Of a stretch of 49,965 nt of DNA, positions 16,595-23,486 are shown piece after piece. The DNA comes from Melioribacteraceae bacterium (GTDB lineage: Bacteria > Bacteroidota > Ignavibacteria > Ignavibacteriales > Melioribacteraceae). The notes below the pieces were generated by a model. The model was not told the DNA's origin and ran no database searches. It worked only from the letters and a program-made list of their open reading frames with translations. The translations under genes were made by a program, and so were the position numbers. The stretch's first letter is position 1. Each line of letters opens with the position of its first letter. The DNA lies in NCBI GenBank assembly GCA_021740785.1, contig JAIOZI010000034.1:1-49965 (forward strand), written 5' to 3'.

Positions 16595-17274
16595 AAAAAA
16601 TTCTTGTAATTGACGATCAGCCGGATAATGTATTTATACTTCAGGACCGGTTAGAAAAAGAAGGCTTTGAAGTATTAACAGCTTACGATGGCGAAGCAGG
16701 AATTAAAAAGGCTATTGAATTATCACCGGATTTAATTCTTCTCGATATAATGATGCCGGGAATATCGGGACTCGAAGTCTGCCTGGATCTTACCAACCGG
16801 ATGGAAACAAAAAATATTCCCATTATTTTGGTAACCGCTCTTAACGATGCAAATAATCTGCAAGAAGGTTTTAAAGCCGGAGCATTCGACTACGTAAAAA
16901 AACCGTTTAACCGGGTTGAATTAATTGCACGAATAAATGCTGCTCTCCGCTTTAGAGATGCGAACAACCTTCTGCTTGAAGTAGAAAAAATGAAAACCTA
17001 TGCAGCAACGATTGTAACTGCAAACCATGAGATAAAACAACCGCTTACACTTATAAATCTTTCTATCACAGCAGTTAAACGTGAGTTGAATAAAGAGAGT
17101 ATATCAAAAGATGCAATTCAGAAGCGTGTTGAAATTATAAGTGACGCCGGTAAAAAAATAATTGAAATACTAGATAAACTCAGCAATATTAAAAAACCAA
17201 TTATAGTTGATTACCTGAACAATATGAAAATGATTGATTTGTCGAAGGATGGATTATCTGAATTAGACAATTAA
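16591..17274 (+). CDS. Response regulator with a kinase-type phosphotransfer helix but no ATPase domain
   Basis: Residues 1-120 are a canonical receiver (IDDQ, Asp52 in LLDIMMPGISG, VTAL, KKPFN). Residues about 135-205 read as a HisKA-type dimerisation helix pair with NHEIKQPLTLI, where His146 sits at the usual phospho-acceptor position. The protein ends soon afterwards at residue 227, without an HATPase domain, so it cannot autophosphorylate. It may relay phosphate or regulate a partner kinase. The start overlaps the hybrid kinase stop by 4 nt, and its 3' end overlaps the oppositely directed kinase gene at 17263 by 12 nt. It is the last gene of the pilus-signalling operon. Confidence 0.8.
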   Translation: MKKILVIDDQPDNVFILQDRLEKEGFEVLTAYDGEAGIKKAIELSPDLILLDIMMPGISGLEVCLDLTNRMETKNIPIILVTALNDANNLQEGFKAGAFDYVKKPFNRVELIARINAALRFRDANNLLLEVEKMKTYAATIVTANHEIKQPLTLINLSITAVKRELNKESISKDAIQKRVEIISDAGKKIIEILDKLSNIKKPIIVDYLNNMKMIDLSKDGLSELDN

Positions 17275-18645
17275 CTTTTCAACTAAGGAGAGCAGCTGGT
17301 TAAAATCAAACGGTTTATAAATTATTTCATCAAATGCGTGACGGTTTTTATTCTCAAATTTAGAATCTACTGATCCTGTGATCATTATGATTTTTGCTTT
17401 ACCGTTTTTTTTACGAATCTTTTCTACACATTTCAATCCATCTACCTTCGGCATTTTTTTATCAATTATATAAAGATCAATTACGTTATCCTTTGCTTTA
17501 TTAATAAGCTGCTTACCATCTGTAGCTTTCAGAACATTGTAATCATAAGATTCAAAAAGATCCGACATTAATTCCAGCAGAGATAGTTCATCATCTGCTA
17601 AAAGTATCGTCTTTTTATTTGGATCAAATTCCGCTTCCTTATTCTTAACCAACGGCAGGTATATCTTGAATTCCGTCCCCTTTCCCAATTGACTTTTAAC
17701 AAAAATATATCCGCTACTGGCTTCAATAATTTCCTTTACAACCGAAAGCCCTATCCCCGATTCCCTTTTCTTCACTTTAGTTGTAAAACCTCTTTCAAAA
17801 ATATTATTGATATTTTTTTTGCTTATTCCCGAACCGTTATCTTTTATCGATATTAATAAATACTCCATCCCGTCTGTTTTGCTTTTTAATTCCGCTATTC
17901 GCTTCGTCTCTTTTACCGTAATATCAATTTTCACTTTCTTCTTTAAAGTTTCCGATGCGTTGTATAATAAATTTAATATTGCCCTGTAAAGATTGGTTCT
18001 GATGGACTTAACATAAGCGGGTTTTAGATTTCCAGTCAGATTAATTACTGCATTTTCACCCGCCGAAGATTCTGCCGTATTTACTGCATCTTTAATTATT
18101 GATACAACATCAACTACATTTTCCTTTTCCCAAAAGTATGGACCAGCACTTAATCCCTCATCAATTATATCCGCGGCATTTTTAGAATTTCTTGCGATGT
18201 TGTCTAATAGATTTACAACTTTTTGTTCGTTTATATATTGCCTCTTTAAAAGAGTAACGGAATTAATAACACTGGCTAGAATATTATTAATATCATGAAC
18301 CAGTCCTTTAATTTGAGATTCACTTTTTGAAAATTGCTTACCGGTTTTTGATCCGAGAAATAAGAAATATTTTTTCCTTTTCAATTTTACCGGATGAATA
18401 TCAAAATTAATTTCCGATACATGATAAAAATATTCCGATAATTCATCGAGATCACTTGGAGTAATTCCTAAAACGGGACTAACACTTCTACCCTCGGCAT
18501 TTTTACCGATAATTTTCACGAATGATTTATTACACTTTACAATTATGCCTTTGGAATCAACAATTAAAGATGGGAATGCCATTCCGTTTAATAGTTCTGC
18601 AATTGTTTTTTCATTAAATCTTTTAGAAGAAATTGATGTGTTCAT
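17263..18645 (-). CDS. NtrB-like hybrid histidine kinase (PAS-HisKA-HATPase-REC)
   Basis: A soluble 460-residue kinase: an N-terminal PAS-like domain (about 15-100, FPSLIVDSKGIIVKCN), a HisKA with His117 in GLVHDINN of the NtrB-like kind, an ATPase domain (NLLYNASETL, DNGSGIS, ESGIGLSVV), and a C-terminal receiver (LLADDE, YIIDKKMPKVDG, ITGS, YKPFD). It starts 1 nt after the stop of the sigma54 activator gene, so the two are translationally coupled and probably a cognate pair. No membrane segment is present, so the signal is probably cytoplasmic. Its 3' end overlaps the last pilus-operon gene in opposite orientation. Confidence 0.9.
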   Translation of the reverse strand: MNTSISSKRFNEKTIAELLNGMAFPSLIVDSKGIIVKCNKSFVKIIGKNAEGRSVSPVLGITPSDLDELSEYFYHVSEINFDIHPVKLKRKKYFLFLGSKTGKQFSKSESQIKGLVHDINNILASVINSVTLLKRQYINEQKVVNLLDNIARNSKNAADIIDEGLSAGPYFWEKENVVDVVSIIKDAVNTAESSAGENAVINLTGNLKPAYVKSIRTNLYRAILNLLYNASETLKKKVKIDITVKETKRIAELKSKTDGMEYLLISIKDNGSGISKKNINNIFERGFTTKVKKRESGIGLSVVKEIIEASSGYIFVKSQLGKGTEFKIYLPLVKNKEAEFDPNKKTILLADDELSLLELMSDLFESYDYNVLKATDGKQLINKAKDNVIDLYIIDKKMPKVDGLKCVEKIRKKNGKAKIIMITGSVDSKFENKNRHAFDEIIYKPFDFNQLLSLVEKLIV

Positions 18646-18646
18646 T

Positions 18647-20014
18647 TTACTTTAGATCGTATTTTTTGATTTTTGAGTAGAGTGTTTTTTGACTAATTCC
18701 CAAAGCCCGTGCAGAATTCTCACGGTTCCAATCGTTCATATTCAGAACATTTTTGATGTGCACACGCTCGATCTCTTCCAGGCTTAAAATTTCACCGCTG
18801 CTTTCTTCAACTTCCTTTTCATAAAATTGGCTGGACTCATCCTTGGGCAATTTCAAATCCTTTGGTTTTATTTCATCGCCGTCCGAAAAAATAATTGATC
18901 TTTCAATAACATGTTCCAGTTCCCTAACATTACCCGGGAAACTGTAATTTATCAATTCTCTTTCGGCTTCAACGGATAATCTTTTCGGCGATCTTACGGG
19001 AGATTTCTTTTCAAGAAAATACTTAGCTAATAAATTAATATCCTTATGTCTTTCTCTTAAAGGAGGAACGGTAAGAGTAATTACATTTAAACGGAAAAGT
19101 AAATCGCGTCTAAAATTCTTTTGCTCTGCTTCTACCATTAGATTTTTATTTGTTGCCCCGATTACGCGTACATCGGATTTTAAATTAGCTACTCCCCCAA
19201 CCCTTCTGAACTCACCTTTCTCAAGAAAGCGGAGTAATTTTGGTTGAAGCGTTAAACTCAATTCACCAATCTCATCGAGGAATAATGTTCCCCCGTCGGC
19301 AATTTCAACCAAACCCTGTTTAGAAGTCTTCGCATCGGTAAATGCGCCTTTCTCATAACCGAAAAGTTCACTTTCAATAAGTTGATCCGGCAGTGAAGCA
19401 CAATTAATTGCAACCATTGGCTTTTCTGATCTATGAGAACTTTGATGAATAAACTCCGCGAATAATTCCTTACCGGTACCCGTTTCACCCTGCAGCAAAA
19501 TATTAGAATCCGATTTAGCCGCTTTTTCTGAAAGCAATATCACATCTTTAATCTGTCTACTTTCACCAATAATTTTTTGTGATGTAATTTTACCGACCTT
19601 AGTTGCAAGCAATTTGTTCTTTACAATCAAATCTTTATGCTCAAGCGCTCGATTAATTGTAAATAAAAGCTGCTCGAAATCATAAGGTTTTGTTATAAAA
19701 TCATATGCACCCAGTTTAATACATTCGATGGCAGTTCGCGTTTCGGATTTTGCCGTTAGGATGATCACCTGCAATGTGGGATAAATTTCTTTTACCGACT
19801 GTAGAATGTCCTCCCCGGCGCTATCTTTAAGTTGCAGATCGAGAAGGATGAGGTCATAATTTTTACTTTTAATGCTGTCTAATGCCTTCTTTCCTTCAAA
19901 TATGATATCTACAAAAAATCCTTCATTAAGAAGTTCTTCCTTAAGCAGATAGCATAAAGTTTCATCATCATCAACAATAAGTAATCGAGAATTTCTATAC
20001 ATAATACTTTTCAA
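18647..20014 (-). CDS. NtrC-family sigma54-dependent response regulator
   Basis: 455 residues in the standard order. The receiver domain (residues 10-125, Asp59 in LILLDLQL, SKPYD-like ITKPYD) is followed by an AAA+ domain (about 145-385) with Walker A GETGTGKE and LFLDEIGEL. A Fis-type helix-turn-helix ends it (RENSARALGISQKTLYSKIK). The loop that contacts sigma54 reads GAFTDA in place of GAFTGA; the change is conservative enough that activity is still expected. It should activate sigma54 promoters once phosphorylated, probably by the kinase encoded 1 nt downstream. Its targets are unknown; I found no complete -24/-12 element upstream of the pilin-like genes. Confidence 0.93.
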   Translation of the reverse strand: MKSIMYRNSRLLIVDDDETLCYLLKEELLNEGFFVDIIFEGKKALDSIKSKNYDLILLDLQLKDSAGEDILQSVKEIYPTLQVIILTAKSETRTAIECIKLGAYDFITKPYDFEQLLFTINRALEHKDLIVKNKLLATKVGKITSQKIIGESRQIKDVILLSEKAAKSDSNILLQGETGTGKELFAEFIHQSSHRSEKPMVAINCASLPDQLIESELFGYEKGAFTDAKTSKQGLVEIADGGTLFLDEIGELSLTLQPKLLRFLEKGEFRRVGGVANLKSDVRVIGATNKNLMVEAEQKNFRRDLLFRLNVITLTVPPLRERHKDINLLAKYFLEKKSPVRSPKRLSVEAERELINYSFPGNVRELEHVIERSIIFSDGDEIKPKDLKLPKDESSQFYEKEVEESSGEILSLEEIERVHIKNVLNMNDWNRENSARALGISQKTLYSKIKKYDLK

Positions 20015-20201
20015 ATAGATTTATATGAAAATAATAAAAATAAGCAATAAAACCGTGTTTTAGTAAATAATATTATTTGTTGTTCGTTTTTGGTGACAAA
20101 TATGACTGAATTCACAAATTACCGGGTGGAATTTTGCGGGTCGGACTAATTTGCATTTATTTGTAAGAAATAATATCTTAAGAGTCTAATTTTTTTGGAT
20201 T

Positions 20202-20273
20202 GGGCGCGTAGCTCAGTGGTAGAGCATCTGCCTTTTAAGCAGAGGGTCGGTGGTTCGAGACCACCCGCGCTCA
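20202..20273 (+). tRNA. tRNA-Lys (UUU)
   Basis: A 72-nt cloverleaf. The acceptor strand GGGCGCG pairs with CGCGCTC (one G-U), followed by discriminator A. D arm is GCTCAGTGGTAGAGC, the anticodon stem TCTGC/GCAGA encloses CTTTTAA with anticodon TTT at 20234-20236, and the T arm is GGTGG-TTCGAGA-CCACC. CCA is not encoded. A terminator hairpin follows directly. Confidence 0.96.
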
Positions 20274-20283
20274 CGATAATTAT

Positions 20284-20310
20284 AAAACCCCGGATTTGTT
20301 TCGGGGTTTT
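20284..20310 (+). terminator. tRNA-Lys terminator (cassette copy 1)
   Basis: AAAACCCCG (20284-20292) pairs perfectly with CGGGGTTTT (20302-20310). The same hairpin recurs at 20647-20673 and 21057-21083, each time before a GIY-YIG gene. Confidence 0.88.
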
Positions 20311-20317
20311 CGCGTTT

Positions 20318-20596
20318 ATGAAGAGATTTTTCGTTTACATAATTTATTCACCCGTAAAAATGATTTATTACATCGGGCATACTTCCGATCTCTATGATAG
20401 AATTAATAGGCACAATTCTAATAGAAGTAAATTCACTAAAAATAAAGGGCCATGGGAATTAGTTGAATTTACTGTCTGTAAAACTAAATCCGAAGCTTAT
20501 CAACTGGAAATGAAATTGAAGAGAATGAAGAATCCTAAGAAAGCTATCCAATATTTGAAAAAACTTAACAGCTCAGTGGTTGAGCACTCCGACTGA
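20318..20596 (+). CDS. Small GIY-YIG endonuclease, copy 1
   Basis: 92 residues forming one GIY-YIG nuclease domain of the UrvC/YhbQ-like small type. The hallmark is FVYIIYSP...YYIGHTSDL, with the Arg in DRINRHN and Glu in YQLEMKLK at the positions of the catalytic Arg and metal-binding Glu. There is no obvious DNA-binding domain. The start is 8 nt after the tRNA-Lys terminator hairpin. The last residues, SSVVEHSD, are encoded by tRNA-like sequence (D arm and part of an anticodon arm), and the TGA stop lies in the loop of the anticodon-like hairpin. The reading frame is also open backwards through the terminator and tRNA, but translation from the tRNA is not credible. Confidence 0.85.
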   Translation: MKRFFVYIIYSPVKMIYYIGHTSDLYDRINRHNSNRSKFTKNKGPWELVEFTVCKTKSEAYQLEMKLKRMKNPKKAIQYLKKLNSSVVEHSD

Positions 20597-20636
20597 TAAG
20601 TCGGAGGGGTCGACGATTTGGGGCAAGCCGCGCTCA
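20570..20636 (+). repeat. tRNA-like fragment 1 at cassette junction
   Basis: AGCTCAGTGGTTGAGCA forms a perfect D-arm hairpin and TCCGACTGATAAGTCGGA forms an anticodon-arm-like hairpin with a GAT-containing loop of irregular size. There is no T arm or 5' acceptor strand; only CGCGCTCA at 20629-20636 repeats the 3' end of tRNA-Lys. It is a tRNA remnant, not a functional tRNA. It also encodes the end of endonuclease copy 1. Confidence 0.75.
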
Positions 20637-20646
20637 CGATAATTAT

Positions 20647-20673
20647 AAAACCCCGGATTTGTTTCGGGGTTTT
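20647..20673 (+). terminator. Terminator hairpin, cassette copy 2
   Basis: Identical to the tRNA-Lys terminator hairpin at 20284-20310 but placed after a tRNA remnant, so it was carried along by duplication. Confidence 0.8.
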
Positions 20674-20680
20674 CGCGTTT

Positions 20681-20959
20681 ATGAAGAGATTTTTCGTTTA
20701 CATAATTTATTCACCCGTAAAAATGATTTATTACATCGGGCATACTTCCGATCTCGATGGTAGAATTAATAGGCACAATTCTAATAGAAGTAAATTCACT
20801 AAAAATAAAGGTCCCTGGGAATTAGTTGAATTTACTGTCTGTAAAACTAAATCCGAAGCTTATCAACTGGAAATGAAATTGAAGAGAATGAAGAATCCTA
20901 ACAAAGCTATCCAATATTTGAAAAAACTTAACAGCTCAGTGGTTGAGCACTCCGACTGA
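20681..20959 (+). CDS. Small GIY-YIG endonuclease, copy 2
   Basis: A 92-residue near-identical duplicate of copy 1. The differences noticed are YD to DG before the conserved RINRHN and KK to NK in NPNKAIQ. All catalytic-type residues (the YI and YIG tyrosines, the Arg in GRINRHN, the Glu in YQLEMKLK) are kept, so it is probably still functional. Like copy 1 it ends in SSVVEHSD encoded by tRNA-like sequence. The near identity indicates a recent tandem duplication. Confidence 0.82.
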   Translation: MKRFFVYIIYSPVKMIYYIGHTSDLDGRINRHNSNRSKFTKNKGPWELVEFTVCKTKSEAYQLEMKLKRMKNPNKAIQYLKKLNSSVVEHSD

Positions 20960-21046
20960 TAAGTCGGAGGGGTCGGTGGGGAGTTTATCCCGATGTTTTT
21001 TATCGGTAAGACCACCTCCCGACAATGTCGGGACAAGCTGCGCTCA
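20933..21046 (+). repeat. tRNA-like fragment 2 with inserted small palindromes
   Basis: It starts with the same D-arm and anticodon-arm hairpins as fragment 1, then GGTCGGTGG and GACCACC, the two sides of a T-arm-like stem that are split by inserted sequence. Two small hairpins are present: CCGAT/ATCGG (20990-21006) and TCCCGACA-A-TGTCGGGA (21017-21033). It ends with GCGCTCA, the 3' end of tRNA-Lys. Confidence 0.72.
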
Positions 21047-21056
21047 CGATAATTAT

Positions 21057-21083
21057 AAAACCCCGGATTTGTTTCGGGGTTTT
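21057..21083 (+). terminator. Terminator hairpin, cassette copy 3
   Basis: Third identical copy of the tRNA-Lys terminator hairpin, preceding the truncated endonuclease gene. Confidence 0.78.
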
Positions 21084-21090
21084 CGCGTTT

Positions 21091-21210
21091 ATGAAGAGAT
21101 TTTTCGTTTACATAATTTATTCACCCGTAAAAATGATTTATTACATCGGGCATACTTCCGATCTCGATGATAGAACAAGAAAACAACTGATTTTTAGAAA
21201 CGCTATTTGA
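21091..21210 (+). pseudogene. Truncated GIY-YIG endonuclease, copy 3
   Basis: The first 29 or so codons match copies 1 and 2 through YYIGHTSDLDDR, after which the sequence diverges and stops after 39 residues. The conserved HN segment and the metal-binding Glu are lost, so the product cannot be an active GIY-YIG nuclease. The break near 21175 marks the right end of the duplicated array. Confidence 0.8.
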
Positions 21211-21721
21211 CTTAATTTTGTATGGGGAATCTTTCTGAAAACTATGGGAAATTATCTGACCCGTGGATAGTCAACTTAGTGAATTCGTTAATAGAATAAA
21301 CCTACCGCTCATCGAATATCTATCTACGGTCTTTTGAACCCCGACAGGGGTTCAATGTGAATAGCCTATATTAAGAAAAGAAATGCAACCACGGAGTGGA
21401 TGAATATGAAAGAACATGTTCAACCCCGCTGGGATTGTTTTAATCAATTTAAATTCATTATCTATGCACGTTTAATCTCTTCGAGATTTTATGTCGAGAA
21501 GAAGTGTTGTTAAATCTAAAAAAAATCATTAGAAATGAATTTATATCTCGGACACAAAAACTCCTCTTTTTCTCTGTTTCGATCAGAGCGACCAGTTTAA
21601 TTGCGTCATGCTGAAGAAGTGTAACTTTACGGTTTTTGTATTGGAGTTGCATGACTGAAGCATCTGTAAGACTACTTTAGGTTCTCCGTTCGGTTTTTCA
21701 CAAAACTTATCTCAGATTTAT
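21211..21721. other. Gene-free region with palindromic repeat debris
   Basis: About 510 bp without a credible gene. It holds the degenerate palindromic repeats listed at 21334-21436. A 64-codon open frame on the minus strand (21458-21652) has no ribosome binding site and resembles no family I know, so it is left unannotated. The right edge carries the abgT promoter box. Confidence 0.6.
21334..21436. repeat. Cluster of three degenerate palindromic repeat units
   Basis: TTGAACCCC-GACA-GGGGTTCAA (21334-21355) is a perfect 9-bp hairpin followed by TGTGAATAGCC. A related but decayed unit follows (CAACCACGGAGTGGATGAATATGAA, around 21385-21409), then CAACCCC-GCT-GGGATTG (21421-21437). All share the pattern (C)AACCCC...GGGGTTgaATatGAATA. 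Intergenic repeats of this kind are familiar from Bacteroidota-type genomes; that is recall, not a search. Confidence 0.6.
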
Positions 21722-21729
21722 TATATTTG
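21722..21729 (+). promoter_or_regulatory. TAnnTTTG promoter box for the AbgT gene
   Basis: TATATTTG matches the Bacteroidota -7 consensus, 41 bp before the start codon. The expected upstream TTTG box is only weakly present (TTTTTC near 21694). Confidence 0.45.
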
Positions 21730-21770
21730 CCGAACTGTAAACTAGATATTCAATCTCAGTTAGGAAATTC

Positions 21771-23297
21771 ATGAATAAAAAATCGTTTTTTGATAGATTT
21801 TTAGGCTTAATTGAGAAAGTCGGGAATGCACTTCCTCATCCGGCTACTCTCTTTTTTCTTTTTGCGGCAGGCGTTGTAATTCTTTCGGGAATTATGAGTC
21901 TGTTTGATCTTTCCGTTAAACATCCCGGCACCGGTGAAACGGTTGAGGTTTTTAACCTTATGTCGATTGAGGGAATACATCTCATACTCACCGAGATGAT
22001 CACAAACTTTACCGGGTTTGCACCGCTCGGAACCGTTCTTGTTTCAATGCTCGGTATCGGAATTGCAGAGAGCAGCGGGTTGATCGGAACCGCATTAAGA
22101 TTACTCGTAATATCAGCGCCGAAAAAACTTTTAACATTTGTCCTGGTATTCGCAGGCATTCTTTCAAATACCGCAAGTGAAGTTGGATACGTTCTGCTTG
22201 TGCCGCTTGGTGCAATTATATTTCTTGCAGTCGGAAGGCATCCGATTGCCGGAATGGCAGCGGCTTTTGCCGGAGTTTCGGGCGGATACAGCGCCAATTT
22301 ACTGCTCGGAACAATTGATCCGCTGCTTGCCGGTTTGTCGCAGGAAGCTGCCCGGATTATCGATCCCGAATACCAAGTGAATGCCGCAGCAAATTATTTC
22401 TTCATGTTTGTTTCAACTTTCTTCATTGCTTATGCCGGAACCTGGATTACCGAAAAAATTGTCGCCCCCAGATTGGGTGAATATAAAGGTGATGAAAAAC
22501 CTGAAGAGCTGCGAAAACTTACGCCGGATGAAAAGAAAGGTCTGCTCTATGCAGGTATCGGCTCCCTGGGATTTATTGCAGTTTTACTTTTCGGAGTTAT
22601 ACCCGAAGGCGGATTTCTGCGTAATCCCGAAACCGATGAAATTCTTCACTCACCTTTCATGGATGGAATTGTTGCATTTATTTTTATCGGCGCCGCAATC
22701 GCAGGTGTTGCTTACGGTATCGGGGCAAAGACTTACAAAAACGATTCCGATGTGATGAAGGGTATGGGGAAAGCGATGGAAACTCTCGGAATCTACATCG
22801 TTCTGGTCTTCTTTGCCGCACAGTTTGTTGCTTATTTTAAGTGGACGAACCTCGGATTGATAATTGCAATTGAAGGAGCCGAATTACTCAAGGCTTCCGG
22901 CTTCGGTGATATTCCTCTAATGCTTGCGTTTATTTTGCTTTCGGCTGTGATTAATTTATTCATGGGAAGCGCCTCCGCCAAATGGGCTATTATGGCGCCG
23001 GTGTTTATTCCGATGTTTATGCTTTTGGGTTATACACCGGAATTGGTTCAGGCAACCTACCGAATCGGCGACAGTGTTACGAATATCATTTCTCCGATGA
23101 TGTCTTACTTTGCATTGATCGTTGCATTTATGGAAAGGTATGACAAGAAAGCCGGTATGGGGACTGTCATTTCAACTATGCTCCCTTATTCGTTTGGATT
23201 CTTATTGATCTGGGCGGTTCTATTAATTATCTGGCTGATATTCGGAATACCGTTAGGTCCCGATGCGGAAATGTTATTAACTCATCTTACTCAATAA
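21771..23297 (+). CDS. AbgT-family transporter
   Basis: A 508-residue inner-membrane protein with about 11-12 hydrophobic segments. The family pattern is clear: [19 protein letters not shown] at the N-terminus, [20 protein letters not shown], the [17 protein letters not shown] stretch and, near the C-terminus, [17 protein letters not shown] and [15 protein letters not shown]. AbgT proteins were first described as p-aminobenzoyl-glutamate importers, and some relatives export sulfonamides; the substrate here cannot be told. TAGGAA precedes the ATG. The gene stands alone and converges with a kinase-like gene across a shared terminator. Confidence 0.93.
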   Translation: MNKKSFFDRFLGLIEKVGNALPHPATLFFLFAAGVVILSGIMSLFDLSVKHPGTGETVEVFNLMSIEGIHLILTEMITNFTGFAPLGTVLVSMLGIGIAESSGLIGTALRLLVISAPKKLLTFVLVFAGILSNTASEVGYVLLVPLGAIIFLAVGRHPIAGMAAAFAGVSGGYSANLLLGTIDPLLAGLSQEAARIIDPEYQVNAAANYFFMFVSTFFIAYAGTWITEKIVAPRLGEYKGDEKPEELRKLTPDEKKGLLYAGIGSLGFIAVLLFGVIPEGGFLRNPETDEILHSPFMDGIVAFIFIGAAIAGVAYGIGAKTYKNDSDVMKGMGKAMETLGIYIVLVFFAAQFVAYFKWTNLGLIIAIEGAELLKASGFGDIPLMLAFILLSAVINLFMGSASAKWAIMAPVFIPMFMLLGYTPELVQATYRIGDSVTNIISPMMSYFALIVAFMERYDKKAGMGTVISTMLPYSFGFLLIWAVLLIIWLIFGIPLGPDAEMLLTHLTQ

Positions 23298-23303
23298 AAT
23301 CGC

Positions 23304-23419
23304 GTTTGTCATATTGAGCGGAGCGAAATATCTAAAAATAGTGCATATTCGAAATTTAGAGATTCTTCTCCACAGGAGTCCTTTGGACACTCCACTTCGT
23401 TACGTTCAGAATGACAAAC
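23304..23419. mobile_element. MITE-like palindromic element, 116 bp
   Basis: GTTTGTCAT (23304-23312) and ATGACAAAC (23411-23419) are perfect 9-bp terminal inverted repeats. Inside, TTGAGCGGAGCGAAATATCT and AGATTC...CTTCGTTACGTTCAGA are imperfect inverted halves. The phrase GTCAT-TGAGCG-AGCGAA-ATCT is common in intergenic regions of many bacteria of this group (recall). No coding capacity. It sits between two converging genes. Confidence 0.65.
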
Positions 23420-23451
23420 TCTGCGTAACGAAAGTTATTAAATTAATTTAC

Positions 23452-23482
23452 AAAGAGACGGTCTGTATGTGATCGTCTCTTT
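23452..23482. terminator. Shared bidirectional terminator
   Basis: AAAGAGACG (23452-23460) pairs with CGTCTCTTT (23474-23482), and three further inner pairs extend the stem. The plus-strand tail is TTTATTTTC, and the minus-strand side is also AT-rich. It would serve both the AbgT gene and the converging kinase-like gene. Confidence 0.8.
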
Positions 23483-23486
23483 ATTT

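Larger units (their letters stand above)
20274..21180 (+). repeat. Three tandem direct repeats: tRNA tail, terminator, GIY-YIG gene
   Basis: The stretch starting CGATAATTATAAAACCCC occurs at 20274, 20637 and 21047, so the units are spaced 363 and 410 bp. Copies 1 and 2 differ at only a handful of bases across the whole unit, including the endonuclease gene. Copy 3 follows them until about 21175, then diverges. The junctions between units consist of tRNA-like D-arm and anticodon-arm sequence. Tandem duplication by recombination between the tRNA D-arm sequence and its copy at the end of the endonuclease gene would produce this layout. Confidence 0.9.

Noticed and set aside
20195-20317. Coding extension of the first endonuclease back through the tRNA and terminator
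   Set aside because: The frame is open, but it would translate a functional tRNA gene and its terminator; the ATG at 20318 is the sensible start.
21458-21652. 64-codon minus-strand open frame
   Set aside because: No ribosome binding site, no recognisable family and located in repeat debris.
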